Below are positions 1-9,214 of a DNA stretch of 64,000 nucleotides, piece after piece. The notes beneath the pieces were generated by a model. It was not told where the DNA came from. It saw only the letters and a program-made list of their open reading frames with translations, and did not search any database. The DNA lies in NCBI RefSeq assembly GCF_001426565.1, contig NZ_LMFA01000024.1, positions 124,873 to 188,872 of the forward strand, read 5' to 3'. Every line of letters starts with the position of its first letter. Position 1 is the first letter of the stretch. Origin of the DNA: Rhizobium sp. Root482. GTDB lineage: Bacteria > Pseudomonadota > Alphaproteobacteria > Rhizobiales > Rhizobiaceae. The translations under genes were made by a program, and so were the position numbers.

Positions 1-1
1 G

Positions 2-430
2 CATGACCAGGTCGAGGCGATGACGCTGGCCGACAAGATCGTCGTGCTCAATTCCGGCGTGATCGAGCAGGTCGGCTCGCCGATGGAACTTTACAACAGG
101 CCGGCCAACACTTTCGTCGCCGGCTTCATCGGTTCGCCGCAGATGAACCTCATCGAAGCCGAACGGCTCGGTGATGGCGAGGCAAAGACCATCGGCATCC
201 GGCCGGAGCATATTTCCCTGTCGCGCGAGAGCGGCGACTGGAAAGGCAAGGTCATCCATGTCGAGCATCTCGGCGCCGATACGCTCGTCTATCTGGAAAC
301 CGAAATGACCGGCCTCCTGACGGTCCGCCTGTTCGGCGAACATCGGTACGATGTCGATGAGATCGTTTACGCGACGCCCGACCGGGCGTCCCTGCACCGT
401 TTCGGGGCGGACGGCCGGGCCTTGCGCTGA
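2..430 (+). CDS. ABC transporter ATP-binding protein, MalK/UgpC type (3' end only)
   Basis: Only the C-terminal 142 residues are in the window; the gene begins upstream. The first visible residues, [16 protein letters not shown], are the H-loop region that follows Walker B in importer ATPases. Next comes the [16 protein letters not shown] segment and then a C-terminal TOBE/OB-like regulatory domain with the signature GIRPEHISL. This is typical of MalK/UgpC/SmoK ATPases, which energise uptake of sugars, polyols or glycerol-3-phosphate from the cytoplasmic side of the inner membrane. The domain is rather short. The substrate cannot be told because the permease and binding-protein genes are outside the window. 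Confidence 0.9.
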   Translation, partial: HDQVEAMTLADKIVVLNSGVIEQVGSPMELYNRPANTFVAGFIGSPQMNLIEAERLGDGEAKTIGIRPEHISLSRESGDWKGKVIHVEHLGADTLVYLETEMTGLLTVRLFGEHRYDVDEIVYATPDRASLHRFGADGRALR

Positions 431-514
431 TCTCTCGGGTCGGCACGCACGCAGCATCGTGCAGGCAACCTGCGTTGTGCGTCGCAACATCCGCTTGCGT
501 GGTCGGCGATTTTA

Positions 515-534
515 ACATACAGCTGCGTTTGTAT
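515..534. promoter_or_regulatory. Candidate TetR/AcrR-type operator upstream of the RND pump operon
   Basis: In the 234-base gap between the ABC ATPase and the efflux adaptor lies ATACA-N8-TGTAT (517-521 and 530-534) in an AT-rich patch, with ACATACA on the left arm. AcrR/AmeR-type repressors commonly bind TACATACA-like inverted repeats. The TetR gene at the end of this operon is the obvious candidate ligand. The palindrome is imperfect and no clear -35/-10 pair was assigned, so this is an inference. Nothing else was recognised in 431-664. Confidence 0.4.
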
Positions 535-664
535 AAATTTTTGCGGTTGTCCGGGTGTCCCGCCCGGCGTACCGTCGTCACTGATAAATTTGATCTTCCG
601 GCCGCCGGCGCTCTCCTTCTTCGACAGGGCCGGCCAGTGCCGGGCTTTTTGCATGGAACCGACG

Positions 665-1909
665 ATGCGGATGAATCGACTGTACTTGACCGCGGCCCTG
701 GCGGGGCTCGCCCTCCTGGCCGGGTGCCAGAAACAGGACGAGCAGGCTGCCCCTGCCGCCTTTCCGCCTTCGGCGGTCGCCGTCGTCACGACGAAGGCGG
801 AAGCCCTGCCGATCACAAACGAGCTTCCGGGGCGCATCACCGCGACTCGTATCGCCGAGGTTCGTCCGCGCGTGTCCGGCATTGTCGTCGATCGGGTGTT
901 CGAACAGGGCTCGATCGTCAAGGAGGGCGATGTGCTCTACAAGATCGATCCGGCGCCGTTCCAGGTCCAGGTCGATAGCGCCGAGGCCACGCTCGCCCGC
1001 GCCAAGGCCGTGCAGCTCCAGGCACGCCAAGCCGCCGAACGCCAGACGCAGCTGCGCAAATCCGGCGCGGCCGCCCTGCAGCAATATGACGATGCGATCG
1101 CACAGCTGGCGCAGGCCGATGCGGATGTCGCTGTCGCCGATGCCGGCCTCGCGACTGCCCGGCTCAACCTGCAATATGCCAGCGTCACCGCGCCGATCAG
1201 CGGCCGGATCGGCCGCGCGCTGATCACCGAAGGCGCGCTGGTCAGCGCCAACGGTCAGGAAAACCTGGCAACGATCCAGCAGCTCGATCCTGTTTATGCC
1301 GACTTCACCCAGTCGGCCACGGATCTGATCCGCCTGCGAAAGGCGATGCGGGAAGGCAAGCTGATGACGGCGAGGGACGAGGCCTCGGTGCAGCTGATGC
1401 TCGACGATGGCACGCTCTACGATCACAAGGGCAAGCTTTTGTTCTCGGAAGCCGCAGTCGATGCGACGACCGGACAGGTGACACTGCGCGGCGAGTTTCC
1501 CAATCCGGACGGCAATCTTCTGCCCGGCATGTATGTGCGCGTGCAGATCCAGCAGGGCGTCGAGGAAAACGCCATTGCCGTTCCGCAGCAGTCCGTCCAG
1601 CGCACTAGCGGCGGCCAGTCGCAGGTCTATGTCGTCAATGCCGAAAACAAGGTGGAGTTCCGCAACATCACCCTTGGCCGCACTGCCGGCAATCGCTGGA
1701 TCGTGACCGACGGTCTGAAGCCCGACGAGAAAGTGATCGTCGAAGGTTTCCAGAAGATCGGCCCCGGAGCAGAAGTCGTTCCGTCCGAATGGAATCCGGA
1801 CGCCAAGCCGGCCGCGGATGCGGCCAAGGCCGAGCCTGCAAAGGCGGAAGCCGGCAAGGGCGAGACGGCGCCGGCCGAGGGCGAAAAGCCCGCAGCCGAG
1901 CAGAAATGA
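665..1909 (+). CDS. RND efflux pump periplasmic adaptor (membrane fusion lipoprotein)
   Basis: This is a 414-residue AcrA/MexA-family adaptor linking an inner-membrane RND pump to an outer-membrane channel. The N-terminus has a signal peptide ending in a lipobox (LLAGC), so it should be a lipoprotein. The lipoyl/barrel-sandwich halves are visible around PRVSGIVVDRVFEQGSIVKEGDVLY and TAPISGRIGRALITEGALV, with an alpha-hairpin between them. The tail is Ala/Lys/Glu-rich. The ATG at 665 is chosen because GGAA lies 6 bases upstream; ATGs at 653 and 671 are alternatives. It is ten bases upstream of the pump gene. Organisation resembles AmeAB/SmeAB-type pumps of rhizobia. No outer-membrane factor gene follows. 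Confidence 0.93.
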   Translation: MRMNRLYLTAALAGLALLAGCQKQDEQAAPAAFPPSAVAVVTTKAEALPITNELPGRITATRIAEVRPRVSGIVVDRVFEQGSIVKEGDVLYKIDPAPFQVQVDSAEATLARAKAVQLQARQAAERQTQLRKSGAAALQQYDDAIAQLAQADADVAVADAGLATARLNLQYASVTAPISGRIGRALITEGALVSANGQENLATIQQLDPVYADFTQSATDLIRLRKAMREGKLMTARDEASVQLMLDDGTLYDHKGKLLFSEAAVDATTGQVTLRGEFPNPDGNLLPGMYVRVQIQQGVEENAIAVPQQSVQRTSGGQSQVYVVNAENKVEFRNITLGRTAGNRWIVTDGLKPDEKVIVEGFQKIGPGAEVVPSEWNPDAKPAADAAKAEPAKAEAGKGETAPAEGEKPAAEQK

Positions 1910-1919
1910 GGACTGCAGG

Positions 1920-4900
1920 ATGCCAAGTTTCTTCATAGACAGGCCGATTTTTGCCTGGGTCGTCGCCATTTTCATCATGGTGGCAGGCGCCATCGCCATC
2001 CCGCAGCTGCCGATCTCGCAATATCCGGATGTGGCCCCGCCGCAGATCACGATCAATGCGAATTACCCCGGCGCCTCGTCGCAGGATACCTATCAGAGCG
2101 TGACGCGGCTGATCGAGGACGAATTGAACGGGGTCGATGGGCTCCTCTATTTCGAATCCACCTCCAGCGCTTCCGGCCGCGCCGAGATCAACGTCACCTT
2201 CGCACCGGGTACCGATCCGGGCGAGGCTGCCGTCGATGTGCAGAATCGCGTCCGGCGCGTGGAACCGCGCCTGCCCGACAGCGTCAAGCAGCAGGGCGTC
2301 CAGGTCGACGAGGCCGGGTCCGGCTTCCTCTTGATCATCGCGCTGACCTCGACGGACGGCTCGATGGATGCCATCGGTCTCGGCGACTACCTGAACCGCA
2401 ACGTGCTGAGCGAAGTCCAGCGCGTGCCCGGTGTCGGCCGCGCCCAGCTCTTTGCCACCCAGCGTTCCATGCGCGTCTGGCTCGATCCGGACAAGATGTT
2501 CGGCCTCAACCTGACGGCCAGCGATGTCACGCAGGCGATTGGCGCGCAGAACGCGCAGGTCGCCGCCGGCTCGATCGGCGCGCAGCCGAACCCGATCACC
2601 CAGCAGATTGCCGCACCGGTGATCATCAAGGGCCAGCTCTCCTCGCCTGAAGAATTCGGCGCGATCGTCCTTCGGGCCAATGCCGATGGATCGGCAGTGC
2701 GCCTGCGCGATGTCGCGCGCATCGAGGCGGGTGGCGAAAGCTACGCCTTCTCCACCCGCCTGAATGGAAAGCCTTCGGCCGCCATTGCGGTGCAGCTTGC
2801 CCCGACCGGCAATGCCATGGAAACATCGGCGGCGATCAAGGCGCGCATGGACGAGCTTTCCGGCTTCTTCCCGGATGGCCTCGAATATTCGATGCCCTAT
2901 GACACCTCGCCCTTCGTCAAGGTCTCGATCGAGAAGGTGCTGCACACGCTGATCGAGGCGATCGGCCTCGTCTTCCTGGTGATGTTCCTGTTCCTGCAGA
3001 ATATCCGCTACACGATCATTCCCACGATCATTGTCCCGGTGGCGCTGCTCGGCACCTGCGCCGTCATGTATTTCATGGGTTTCTCGATCAATGTGCTGAC
3101 CATGTTCGGCATGGTGCTGGCCATCGGCATTCTCGTCGATGACGCCATCATCGTCGTGGAGAATGTCGAGCGCATCATGTCGGAGGAGGGGCTGAGCCCC
3201 CGTGAAGCGACACGCAAGGCGATGAAGCAGATCACCGGCGCGGTCATCGGCATCACGCTGGTACTGGCCTCGGTGTTCATCCCGATGGCCTTCTTCCCCG
3301 GTGCCGTCGGCGTCATCTATCGCCAGTTCTCGCTCACCATGGTGGTGTCGATCCTGTTCTCGGCGCTGCTTGCCCTGTCGCTGACGCCGGCGCTCTGCGC
3401 CAGTTTCCTGAAACAGGTGCCCAAGGGTCATCATCACGCCAAGCGTGGTTTCTTCGGTTGGTTCAACCGCCTGTTCGATCGAACTTCGCATCGCTATAGC
3501 GGCTCCGTCTCCTGGATGATTCGCCGCACCGGCCGCTTCATGATCGTCTATCTGATCCTGCTCGTCGGTCTCGGCTATCTGTTCGTCAAGCTGCCGTCTT
3601 CCTTCCTGCCGGACGAAGACCAGGGCTTCGTCATCGTCATGATGCAGCTTCCCTCCGAAGCGACGGGCCACCGGACCGACGAGGTGATCGAGCAGACCGA
3701 AGCGATCTTCGGCAAGGAACCGGCGGTCGACACGATCGTTGCGATCAGCGGCTTCTCCTTCTTCGGTGCCGGGCAGAATGCGGCTCTCGCCTTCGTCACG
3801 CTCGACGATTGGTCGGAACGCGGGCCGGAAAATGCCGCCCAGGCAATTGCCGGCCGTGCCACCATGGCCATGAGCCAGATCAAGGATGCGATCAGCTTCG
3901 CGCTGTCGCCGCCGCCGATCCAGGGTCTCGGCACGACGGGCGGCTTCTCGTTCCGTCTGCAGGACCGCGGCGGTCTCGGTTCAACGGCGCTTGCCCAGGC
4001 GCGCGATCAATTGCTCGGCCTTGCCGCGCAAAGTAATGTCGTTGCCGGCGTTCGTTTCGAAGGCATGCCGGATGCCGCCCAGGCCAACGTCATGATCGAT
4101 CGTGAAAAGGCCAATACCTTCGGCGTCACCTTCGCCGATATCAACCAGACGATCTCGACCAATCTCGGTTCCACCTATGTCAACGACTTCCCCAATGCCG
4201 GGCGCATGCAGCGCGTGACGGTGCAGGCCGACGAAGCTCAGCGCATGCAGATCGCTGATCTGCTCAACCTGACTGTGCGCAATTCGAATGGCGGCATGGT
4301 GCCTCTCTCCGCCTTCGCCACCGTCGAATGGGTGAAGGCGCCGACGCAGACCGTGGGCTACAACGGCTATCCCTCCGTCCGCATCAGCGGCGATACAAAG
4401 CCCGGTTACTCCTCGGGCGATGCGATCACCGAGATGGAGAACCTCGTCAAGCAGCTGCCGGCCGGCTTCGGCTATGAATGGACTGGCCAGTCGCTGCAGG
4501 AAATCCAGTCGGGCACCCAGGCGCCGATCCTGATCGCGCTCTCCTGCCTTCTGGTGTTCCTGTGCCTTGCGGCGCTCTATGAAAGCTGGTCGATTCCGGT
4601 TGCGGTCATCATGGTCGTACCGCTCGGGGTCATCGGGGCGGTGCTTGCCGTCACGCTGCGCGAAATGCCCAACGATGTCTACTTCAAGGTCGGCCTCATC
4701 GCCATCATCGGCCTTTCCGCGAAGAACGCGATCCTGATCATCGAGTTCGCCAAGGAGCAGATGGAGGCGGGCAAGTCGCTTCTGGAAGCCACCGTCGAGG
4801 CATCGCATCTGCGCTTCCGGCCGATCCTGATGACCTCCCTTGCCTTTACGCTCGGCGTCCTGCCGCTGGCGATCGCCACCGGCGCAAGCTCGGGCAGCCA

Positions 4901-5063
4901 GCGCGCCATCGGCACCGGGGTGATGGGCGGGATGATCTCGGCAACCGTGCTGGCCGTGTTCTTCGTGCCGGTCTTCTTCGTCTTCGTGATGAAGCTTTTC
5001 GGACGGATAAGACGTCGGCCGGCCGAGGAAACGGCCGGAACGGCAGCAACACCAGGTGAATGA
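1920..5063 (+). CDS. RND multidrug efflux pump, inner-membrane permease (AcrB/MexB family)
   Basis: This is a 1047-residue proton-driven multidrug exporter of the HAE1 family, of normal length. It starts MPSFFIDRPIFAWV, as these pumps do. The proton-relay residues are present: the Asp-Asp pair in GILVDDAIIVVENV (TM4) and the Lys in GLSAKNAILIIEFAKEQ (TM10). Two large periplasmic porter loops separate TM1-2 and TM7-8. The ATG at 1920 lies ten bases after the adaptor stop, so the two are co-transcribed. It probably works with the upstream adaptor and an outer-membrane channel encoded elsewhere. Expected substrates are hydrophobic drugs, detergents or plant phenolics; this cannot be decided from sequence. 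Confidence 0.96.
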   Translation: MPSFFIDRPIFAWVVAIFIMVAGAIAIPQLPISQYPDVAPPQITINANYPGASSQDTYQSVTRLIEDELNGVDGLLYFESTSSASGRAEINVTFAPGTDPGEAAVDVQNRVRRVEPRLPDSVKQQGVQVDEAGSGFLLIIALTSTDGSMDAIGLGDYLNRNVLSEVQRVPGVGRAQLFATQRSMRVWLDPDKMFGLNLTASDVTQAIGAQNAQVAAGSIGAQPNPITQQIAAPVIIKGQLSSPEEFGAIVLRANADGSAVRLRDVARIEAGGESYAFSTRLNGKPSAAIAVQLAPTGNAMETSAAIKARMDELSGFFPDGLEYSMPYDTSPFVKVSIEKVLHTLIEAIGLVFLVMFLFLQNIRYTIIPTIIVPVALLGTCAVMYFMGFSINVLTMFGMVLAIGILVDDAIIVVENVERIMSEEGLSPREATRKAMKQITGAVIGITLVLASVFIPMAFFPGAVGVIYRQFSLTMVVSILFSALLALSLTPALCASFLKQVPKGHHHAKRGFFGWFNRLFDRTSHRYSGSVSWMIRRTGRFMIVYLILLVGLGYLFVKLPSSFLPDEDQGFVIVMMQLPSEATGHRTDEVIEQTEAIFGKEPAVDTIVAISGFSFFGAGQNAALAFVTLDDWSERGPENAAQAIAGRATMAMSQIKDAISFALSPPPIQGLGTTGGFSFRLQDRGGLGSTALAQARDQLLGLAAQSNVVAGVRFEGMPDAAQANVMIDREKANTFGVTFADINQTISTNLGSTYVNDFPNAGRMQRVTVQADEAQRMQIADLLNLTVRNSNGGMVPLSAFATVEWVKAPTQTVGYNGYPSVRISGDTKPGYSSGDAITEMENLVKQLPAGFGYEWTGQSLQEIQSGTQAPILIALSCLLVFLCLAALYESWSIPVAVIMVVPLGVIGAVLAVTLREMPNDVYFKVGLIAIIGLSAKNAILIIEFAKEQMEAGKSLLEATVEASHLRFRPILMTSLAFTLGVLPLAIATGASSGSQRAIGTGVMGGMISATVLAVFFVPVFFVFVMKLFGRIRRRPAEETAGTAATPGE

Positions 5064-5071
5064 CGACGAGG

Positions 5072-5096
5072 GGCCCGCCGGCAAGGCGGGCCTTTT
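5072..5096 (+). terminator. Intrinsic terminator between the RND pump and its TetR gene
   Basis: A perfect 8-bp stem GGCCCGCC / GGCGGGCC (5072-5079 and 5085-5092) with a 5-base loop is followed by TTTT. It lies 8 bases after the pump stop and 15 bases before the TetR start. It should lower read-through from the pump operon into the regulator. Confidence 0.75.
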
Positions 5097-5110
5097 GTCG
5101 AGGAGTGGGC

Positions 5111-5749
5111 ATGCGCAGGACAAAGGCCGAGGCAGAGGAAACACGCAGCAGCATCATTCGCGCGGCGGAGCGCGTCTTCTATGCCAAGGGCGTCTCCAAT
5201 ACGACGATGGAGGATGTCGCCAATGCCGCCGGCGTCACGCGCGGCGCCGTCTACTGGCATTTCTCCAACAAGACCGACCTGTTTCTCGAACTCTACAATT
5301 CCGTGCCGATGCCGCAGGAAGATATGATCGCCCGCGAGATCGAGCAGCCGGGGCGGGAGGTTCTCTGTCAGATCGAGAAGGCGGCGGGCGACTGGCTTGG
5401 CGAGCTGGCGGGAGACGAGCAGCGCCAGCGCATTTTTTCGATCTTGCTGCGCTGCGAATATGGCGAGGAGCTCATGCCGGTCCTCGAAAAACAGCAGGAA
5501 GTCGATGACAGGCACACGGCCTCGCTTGAAAGGGCTTTCTCCAGGGCAAGGAGCGAAGATGCTCTCGGCACGAGCTGGACGCCGCAATCCGCGACGCGGA
5601 CCTTGCGCTGGATGATGAAGGGACTCTGTAGCGAATGGCTGCTGTTCGGCCGCCGCTTCGATCTGGAGGCTCAAGGCAGGGAAGGGCTGAAACATCTTTT
5701 CAGCAGCTTCCGGGAGAAGGCAGCCTCCATCGGCTCTCCCCCGGATTAA
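5111..5749 (+). CDS. TetR/AcrR family transcriptional regulator, probable repressor of the RND pump
   Basis: This is a 212-residue TetR-family protein. The N-terminal helix-turn-helix is clear (RSSIIRAAERVFYAKGVSNT, then VTRGAVYWHFSNKTDLF), followed by a variable ligand-binding domain. The ATG at 5111 is preceded by GAGGAG at good spacing; an upstream in-frame start overlapping the pump stop is less likely. It lies downstream of the pump genes on the same strand, like AmeR/SmeR-type regulators, but behind an intrinsic terminator, so part of its expression may need its own promoter. Local repression of the pump is inference. Confidence 0.9.
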   Translation: MRRTKAEAEETRSSIIRAAERVFYAKGVSNTTMEDVANAAGVTRGAVYWHFSNKTDLFLELYNSVPMPQEDMIAREIEQPGREVLCQIEKAAGDWLGELAGDEQRQRIFSILLRCEYGEELMPVLEKQQEVDDRHTASLERAFSRARSEDALGTSWTPQSATRTLRWMMKGLCSEWLLFGRRFDLEAQGREGLKHLFSSFREKAASIGSPPD

Positions 5750-5763
5750 GACAATCCGGCAGA

Positions 5764-5787
5764 CTGAGGGCGGCTTCCCGCCGTCAG
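5764..5787. terminator. Stem-loop between convergent tetR and polA
   Basis: CTGAGGGCGG and CCGCCGTCAG pair with one mismatch around a short loop. The right arm overlaps the polA stop codon. No clear T-tract follows on either strand. It may serve as a weak bidirectional terminator for the convergent genes. Confidence 0.4.
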
Positions 5788-8700
5788 TGCGCCTCGTCCC
5801 AGTTCTGCGCGGCGCGGGCATCGACCTTCAGCGGCACCTTCATGTCGAGCGCCGGCATGGCCGCGTTCTCCATCACCGAGACGACCAGCGGAATGGTGCG
5901 CTCGACATCCGCATCCTCGACCTCGAAGATCAGTTCGTCATGCACCTGCAGCAGCATGCGGGCGCGCTCGGACAGACCCGCCTCCTCCAGCGCCGGCTCC
6001 ATCTTCACCATGGCGCGGCGAATGATGTCGGCGGCCGAACCCTGAATCGGCGCGTTGATCGCCGCCCGTTCGTTGAAGGCGCGATGCGAGGGGTTGGACG
6101 AGCGGATATCCGGATAATGCGCCCGGCGCCCGAAGATGGTTTCCACATAGCCGTTCTCGCGCGCGAAAGCCTTGGTGCTCTCCATATAGTCGCGGATGCC
6201 GGGGAAGCGTTCGAAATATTTCTTGATGTATTCGCCCGCTTCCGAGCGCTCGATCGACAGCTGGTTGGCAAGGCCGAAAGCTGAAATGCCATAGATGATA
6301 CCGAAATTGATCGCCTTGGCGCGCCGGCGGATTTCGCTCGGCATGCCCTCGACCGGCACCCCGAACATTTCCGACGCCGTCATCGCATGGATGTCGATGC
6401 CATCGGAAAAGGCCTGCTTCAGCTGCGGGATTTCCGCGACATGGGCAAGCACCCGCAATTCGATCTGGCTGTAATCCGCCGAAACCAGCTTGTGTCCCGG
6501 CGTCGAGATGAAGGCGGTGCGGATCTTGCGGCCCTCGGCCGTGCGGATCGGGATGTTCTGCAGGTTCGGCTCGGAAGAGGAGAGGCGTCCCGTCGTGGTC
6601 GAGGCCAGCGCATAGGAGGTGTGAACCCGCTTCGTCTGCGGATGCATGAAGCCGGGCAGCGCGTCCGTATAGGTGGATTTCAGCTTGGTCAGCTGGCGCC
6701 AGTCGACGATCTTGCGGGGCAGTTCGTGACCTTCCGCAGCCAGTTCCTCCAGCACCTGCGCCGAGGTCGACCATTGGCCGGTCTTGGTCTTGGCACCGCC
6801 GGGCAGCCCCAGCCGGCCGAACAGGATATCGCCGAGCTGTTTCGGAGAGCCGATATTGAAGCTCTCGCCGACCAGCGCGTAGATTTCGTGCTCATAGCCG
6901 GCGGCACCCTGCGCCAGTTCGCCCGAAAGGCGCGACAGGATCTGCCGGTCGACGGTGATGCCGCGCTCTTCCATGCGCGCCAGAACCGGCACCAGCGGGC
7001 GCTCCAGCCGCTCATAGACGGTATTGAGGTTCTTCGCCGCAAGCCGGGGTTTGAGCACCTGCCACAGCCGTAGCGTCACATCGGCATCCTCGGCCGCATA
7101 GGCCGTCGCCTTGTCGATATCGACATGGTCGAAAGTAAGCGCCGATTTGCCGCTGCCGGCGATTTCCTTGTAGGGGATCGGCTGATGGCCGAGCCAGCGC
7201 TCGGAGAGCGAATCCATGCCATGCGTCCCGGCGCCGGCATCGGCGACATAGGACATCAGCATCGTATCGTCGAAACTGGCGATGCTGATGCCGTGGCGTC
7301 TCATCACCAGGTAATCATATTTGAGGTTCTGAGCGACCTTGAGGACGGACGCGTCCTCGAGCAGGTCCTTCAGCCGTTCCAGCGCAACGGTGATCGGGAT
7401 TTGGTCGGGGGCCAGCTTCACGCCGTCGCTGAAAAGATCGTTGCCGCCGGTCTTGTGGAGAAGCGGTACATAGCAGGCGCGGATATCGAGACCGGACGGA
7501 TCCTTCCGGTTGTCGGCGATCGCCAGCGAGAAGCCCACCAGTTCGGCCTGCATGGCATCGAGCGACGTCGTTTCCGTGTCGAAGCCGACGAGCCCGGTTT
7601 CGCGTGCGTCGGCGATCCACTGGTCGAGCGTGGCGACATCGCGGATCGTGACATAGGTGCTGCGGTCGATCTTCGCCGTTGCGAAAAGTGCCGCGCGCGA
7701 CTGTGCCAATGCCTGTGGCGTCGCCGCATCGGCTCCGCTCCCGGCAAGCGCGGCGAGCGAGGTTGCCGCCTGCGCCGCCGTGCCCCGCGCCGGTGAATTC
7801 GCGGTCGACAGCGCCGATGGCGGTGGGGGAGAGGAAAGCTCGCCCTTGTCGAGATCAGGGCCATGCGCCTGCGCACCCCATTCGACCGGCACGAAAGCGG
7901 CCTCCACCGCCTCCGCGTCCGTCTCGGTCGCCGCCGCGACGCGGCGGGTCAGGCTGGTGAATTCCATGGCCTTCAGGAAGGCGACGAGCTTCGGCCCGTC
8001 CTGCGCATGCAGCTCGAAATCCTCGAGCGGCGTGTCGATCGGCGTATCGGTCTTCAAGGTCACCAATTGGCGCGACAGGCGGGCAAGTTCGGTATTGGCG
8101 ATGATGTTCTCGCGACGCTTGACCTGCTTGATCTCGCCGGCGCGGGCAAGAAGCGTTTCGAGATCGCCGAATTCCTCCAGCAATTGCGCCGCCGTCTTCG
8201 GGCCGATGCCGGGAATGCCCGGCACATTGTCGGTGGAATCGCCGGTCATGGCCTGCAGGTCGATCATCTTCTCCGGCGGCACGCCCCATTTCTCGATCAC
8301 TTCGGGGATCGAGATCTGCTTGTCCTTCATGCTGTCATACATCGACACATTGGCCGTAACGAGCTGCATCAGGTCCTTGTCGGAGGAAACGATCGTCACG
8401 TCGGCGCCGGCCGCCTCCGCCATCCGCGCATAGGTGGCGATCAGGTCGTCGGCCTCATAGCCCTCCTTCTCGATGCAGGGCAGGTTGAAGGCGCGGGTGG
8501 CATGCCGGATCAGTCCGAACTGCGGAATGAGATCCTCCGGCGGCGCGGTGCGGTTGGCCTTATAGAGATCGTAGAGCTCGTTGCGGAAGGTTTTCGAGGA
8601 GTAATCGAAAATCACCGCGAAATGGGTGGGTGTCACCCCGACCGACGTATCGCGCGCATCCGTCAAGAGCTTCCACAGCATGTTGCAGAAACCGGAGACG

Positions 8701-8810
8701 GCATTGACCGGCAGCCCGTCGGATTTGCGGTTGAGCGGCGGAATGGCATGGAACGCCCGGAAGATGAAGCCGGAGCCGTCGATGAGGAAGAGATGATCGC
8801 CTTTTTTCAT
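5784..8810 (-). CDS. polA: DNA polymerase I
   Basis: This is a 1008-residue repair and Okazaki-fragment polymerase with three domains in order. The N-terminal 5'-3' flap exonuclease starts LFLIDGSGFIFRAFHA and includes MTGDSTDNVPGIPGIGPKTA. A 3'-5' proofreading domain keeps its acidic residues (VGFDTETTSLDAMQ). The polymerase domain has motif A (LVSADYSQIELRVLA), motif B (RRAKAINFGIIYGIS) and motif C (LLQVHDELIFEV). An Ala/Pro/Ser-rich linker of about 60 residues separates the flap and proofreading domains. The ATG at 8810 is used; an in-frame GTG two codons upstream (8816) is possible. No good ribosome binding site is seen for either. Confidence 0.98.
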   Translation of the reverse strand: MKKGDHLFLIDGSGFIFRAFHAIPPLNRKSDGLPVNAVSGFCNMLWKLLTDARDTSVGVTPTHFAVIFDYSSKTFRNELYDLYKANRTAPPEDLIPQFGLIRHATRAFNLPCIEKEGYEADDLIATYARMAEAAGADVTIVSSDKDLMQLVTANVSMYDSMKDKQISIPEVIEKWGVPPEKMIDLQAMTGDSTDNVPGIPGIGPKTAAQLLEEFGDLETLLARAGEIKQVKRRENIIANTELARLSRQLVTLKTDTPIDTPLEDFELHAQDGPKLVAFLKAMEFTSLTRRVAAATETDAEAVEAAFVPVEWGAQAHGPDLDKGELSSPPPPSALSTANSPARGTAAQAATSLAALAGSGADAATPQALAQSRAALFATAKIDRSTYVTIRDVATLDQWIADARETGLVGFDTETTSLDAMQAELVGFSLAIADNRKDPSGLDIRACYVPLLHKTGGNDLFSDGVKLAPDQIPITVALERLKDLLEDASVLKVAQNLKYDYLVMRRHGISIASFDDTMLMSYVADAGAGTHGMDSLSERWLGHQPIPYKEIAGSGKSALTFDHVDIDKATAYAAEDADVTLRLWQVLKPRLAAKNLNTVYERLERPLVPVLARMEERGITVDRQILSRLSGELAQGAAGYEHEIYALVGESFNIGSPKQLGDILFGRLGLPGGAKTKTGQWSTSAQVLEELAAEGHELPRKIVDWRQLTKLKSTYTDALPGFMHPQTKRVHTSYALASTTTGRLSSSEPNLQNIPIRTAEGRKIRTAFISTPGHKLVSADYSQIELRVLAHVAEIPQLKQAFSDGIDIHAMTASEMFGVPVEGMPSEIRRRAKAINFGIIYGISAFGLANQLSIERSEAGEYIKKYFERFPGIRDYMESTKAFARENGYVETIFGRRAHYPDIRSSNPSHRAFNERAAINAPIQGSAADIIRRAMVKMEPALEEAGLSERARMLLQVHDELIFEVEDADVERTIPLVVSVMENAAMPALDMKVPLKVDARAAQNWDEAH

Positions 8811-8937
8811 GGCCACAGGGATAGCGCGGGCCGCGATGGGCGTCCATATTTCATTGGTGCGGCATGGGAATTTTATGGCGCTCGGCGCCCGTGCCCAAGG
8901 TTACGAATTTGTAATGACGCGGTTTCGCGTGCATCCC

Positions 8938-8966
8938 TTGAAAAGCCACATTTGCCACCACAAATG
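8938..8966 (+). promoter_or_regulatory. Sigma70-type promoter of the sRNA
   Basis: TTGAAA (8938-8943), a 17-base spacer, then CAAATG (8961-8966). The -35 is good, with the CTTG start favoured in rhizobia; the -10 is weak. A start near 8973 would give an RNA of about 146 bases ending at the strong terminator, which fits the expected sRNA size. Confidence 0.5.
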
Positions 8967-8972
8967 ACAGTC

Positions 8973-9118
8973 AACGGCAGTCAAGCACGCCGTCGTCTGG
9001 TTGAAGGCCTGTCCCCCGCCGAAACCAGATGCAAGGACAAAGGCCTATCCCCCCTCTCCGGGCCTTTGTCCAATTCTGACAAGACCGCCGTGGCCCCGCC
9101 TCCGCCACGGCGGTTTTT
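8973..9118 (+). ncRNA. Candidate trans-acting sRNA of the alpha-r7 (Smr7C) family
   Basis: The 398 bases between polA and marR encode no protein but hold three ordered stem-loops. TCTGGTT/AACCAGA closes a loop with a CCCCC core. A perfect 11-bp stem GGACAAAGGCC/GGCCTTTGTCC closes a C/U-rich loop with CCCCCC and CUCUCC. The third is a 10-bp terminator hairpin with a T-tract. C-rich loops of this type pair with Shine-Dalgarno sequences of target mRNAs. From memory, the Smr7C sRNA of Sinorhizobium meliloti is about 150 nt and lies near polA; that synteny supports the family name but was not checked here. Confidence 0.75.
9085..9118 (+). terminator. Strong intrinsic terminator of the sRNA
   Basis: A perfect 10-bp stem CCGCCGTGGC/GCCACGGCGG (9085-9094, 9104-9113) is followed by TTTTTGTTTG. 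No plus-strand protein gene lies upstream of it, which is the main evidence that a non-coding transcript ends here. Confidence 0.9.
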
Positions 9119-9214
9119 GTTTGTCGGCGGGGTGATCACATCACCGTGAAAGAGGGGCTTTGGCGGTGCATCGTCTGCAATGTAACTTGTGCTGCCGCAT
9201 GCCGGGAGGTACCC

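Noticed and set aside
1668-3671. A 667-codon open frame on the minus strand opposite the RND pump
   Set aside because: His/Arg/Asp-rich translation without domains; a mirror of the GC-rich coding strand. The same applies to long frames opposite the adaptor (578-2056) and pump end (3981-5144).
9146-9214. Longer N-terminus for the MarR protein
   Set aside because: Would begin at GTG with a Cys-rich stretch unlike MarR proteins; GGGAGG points to 9215.
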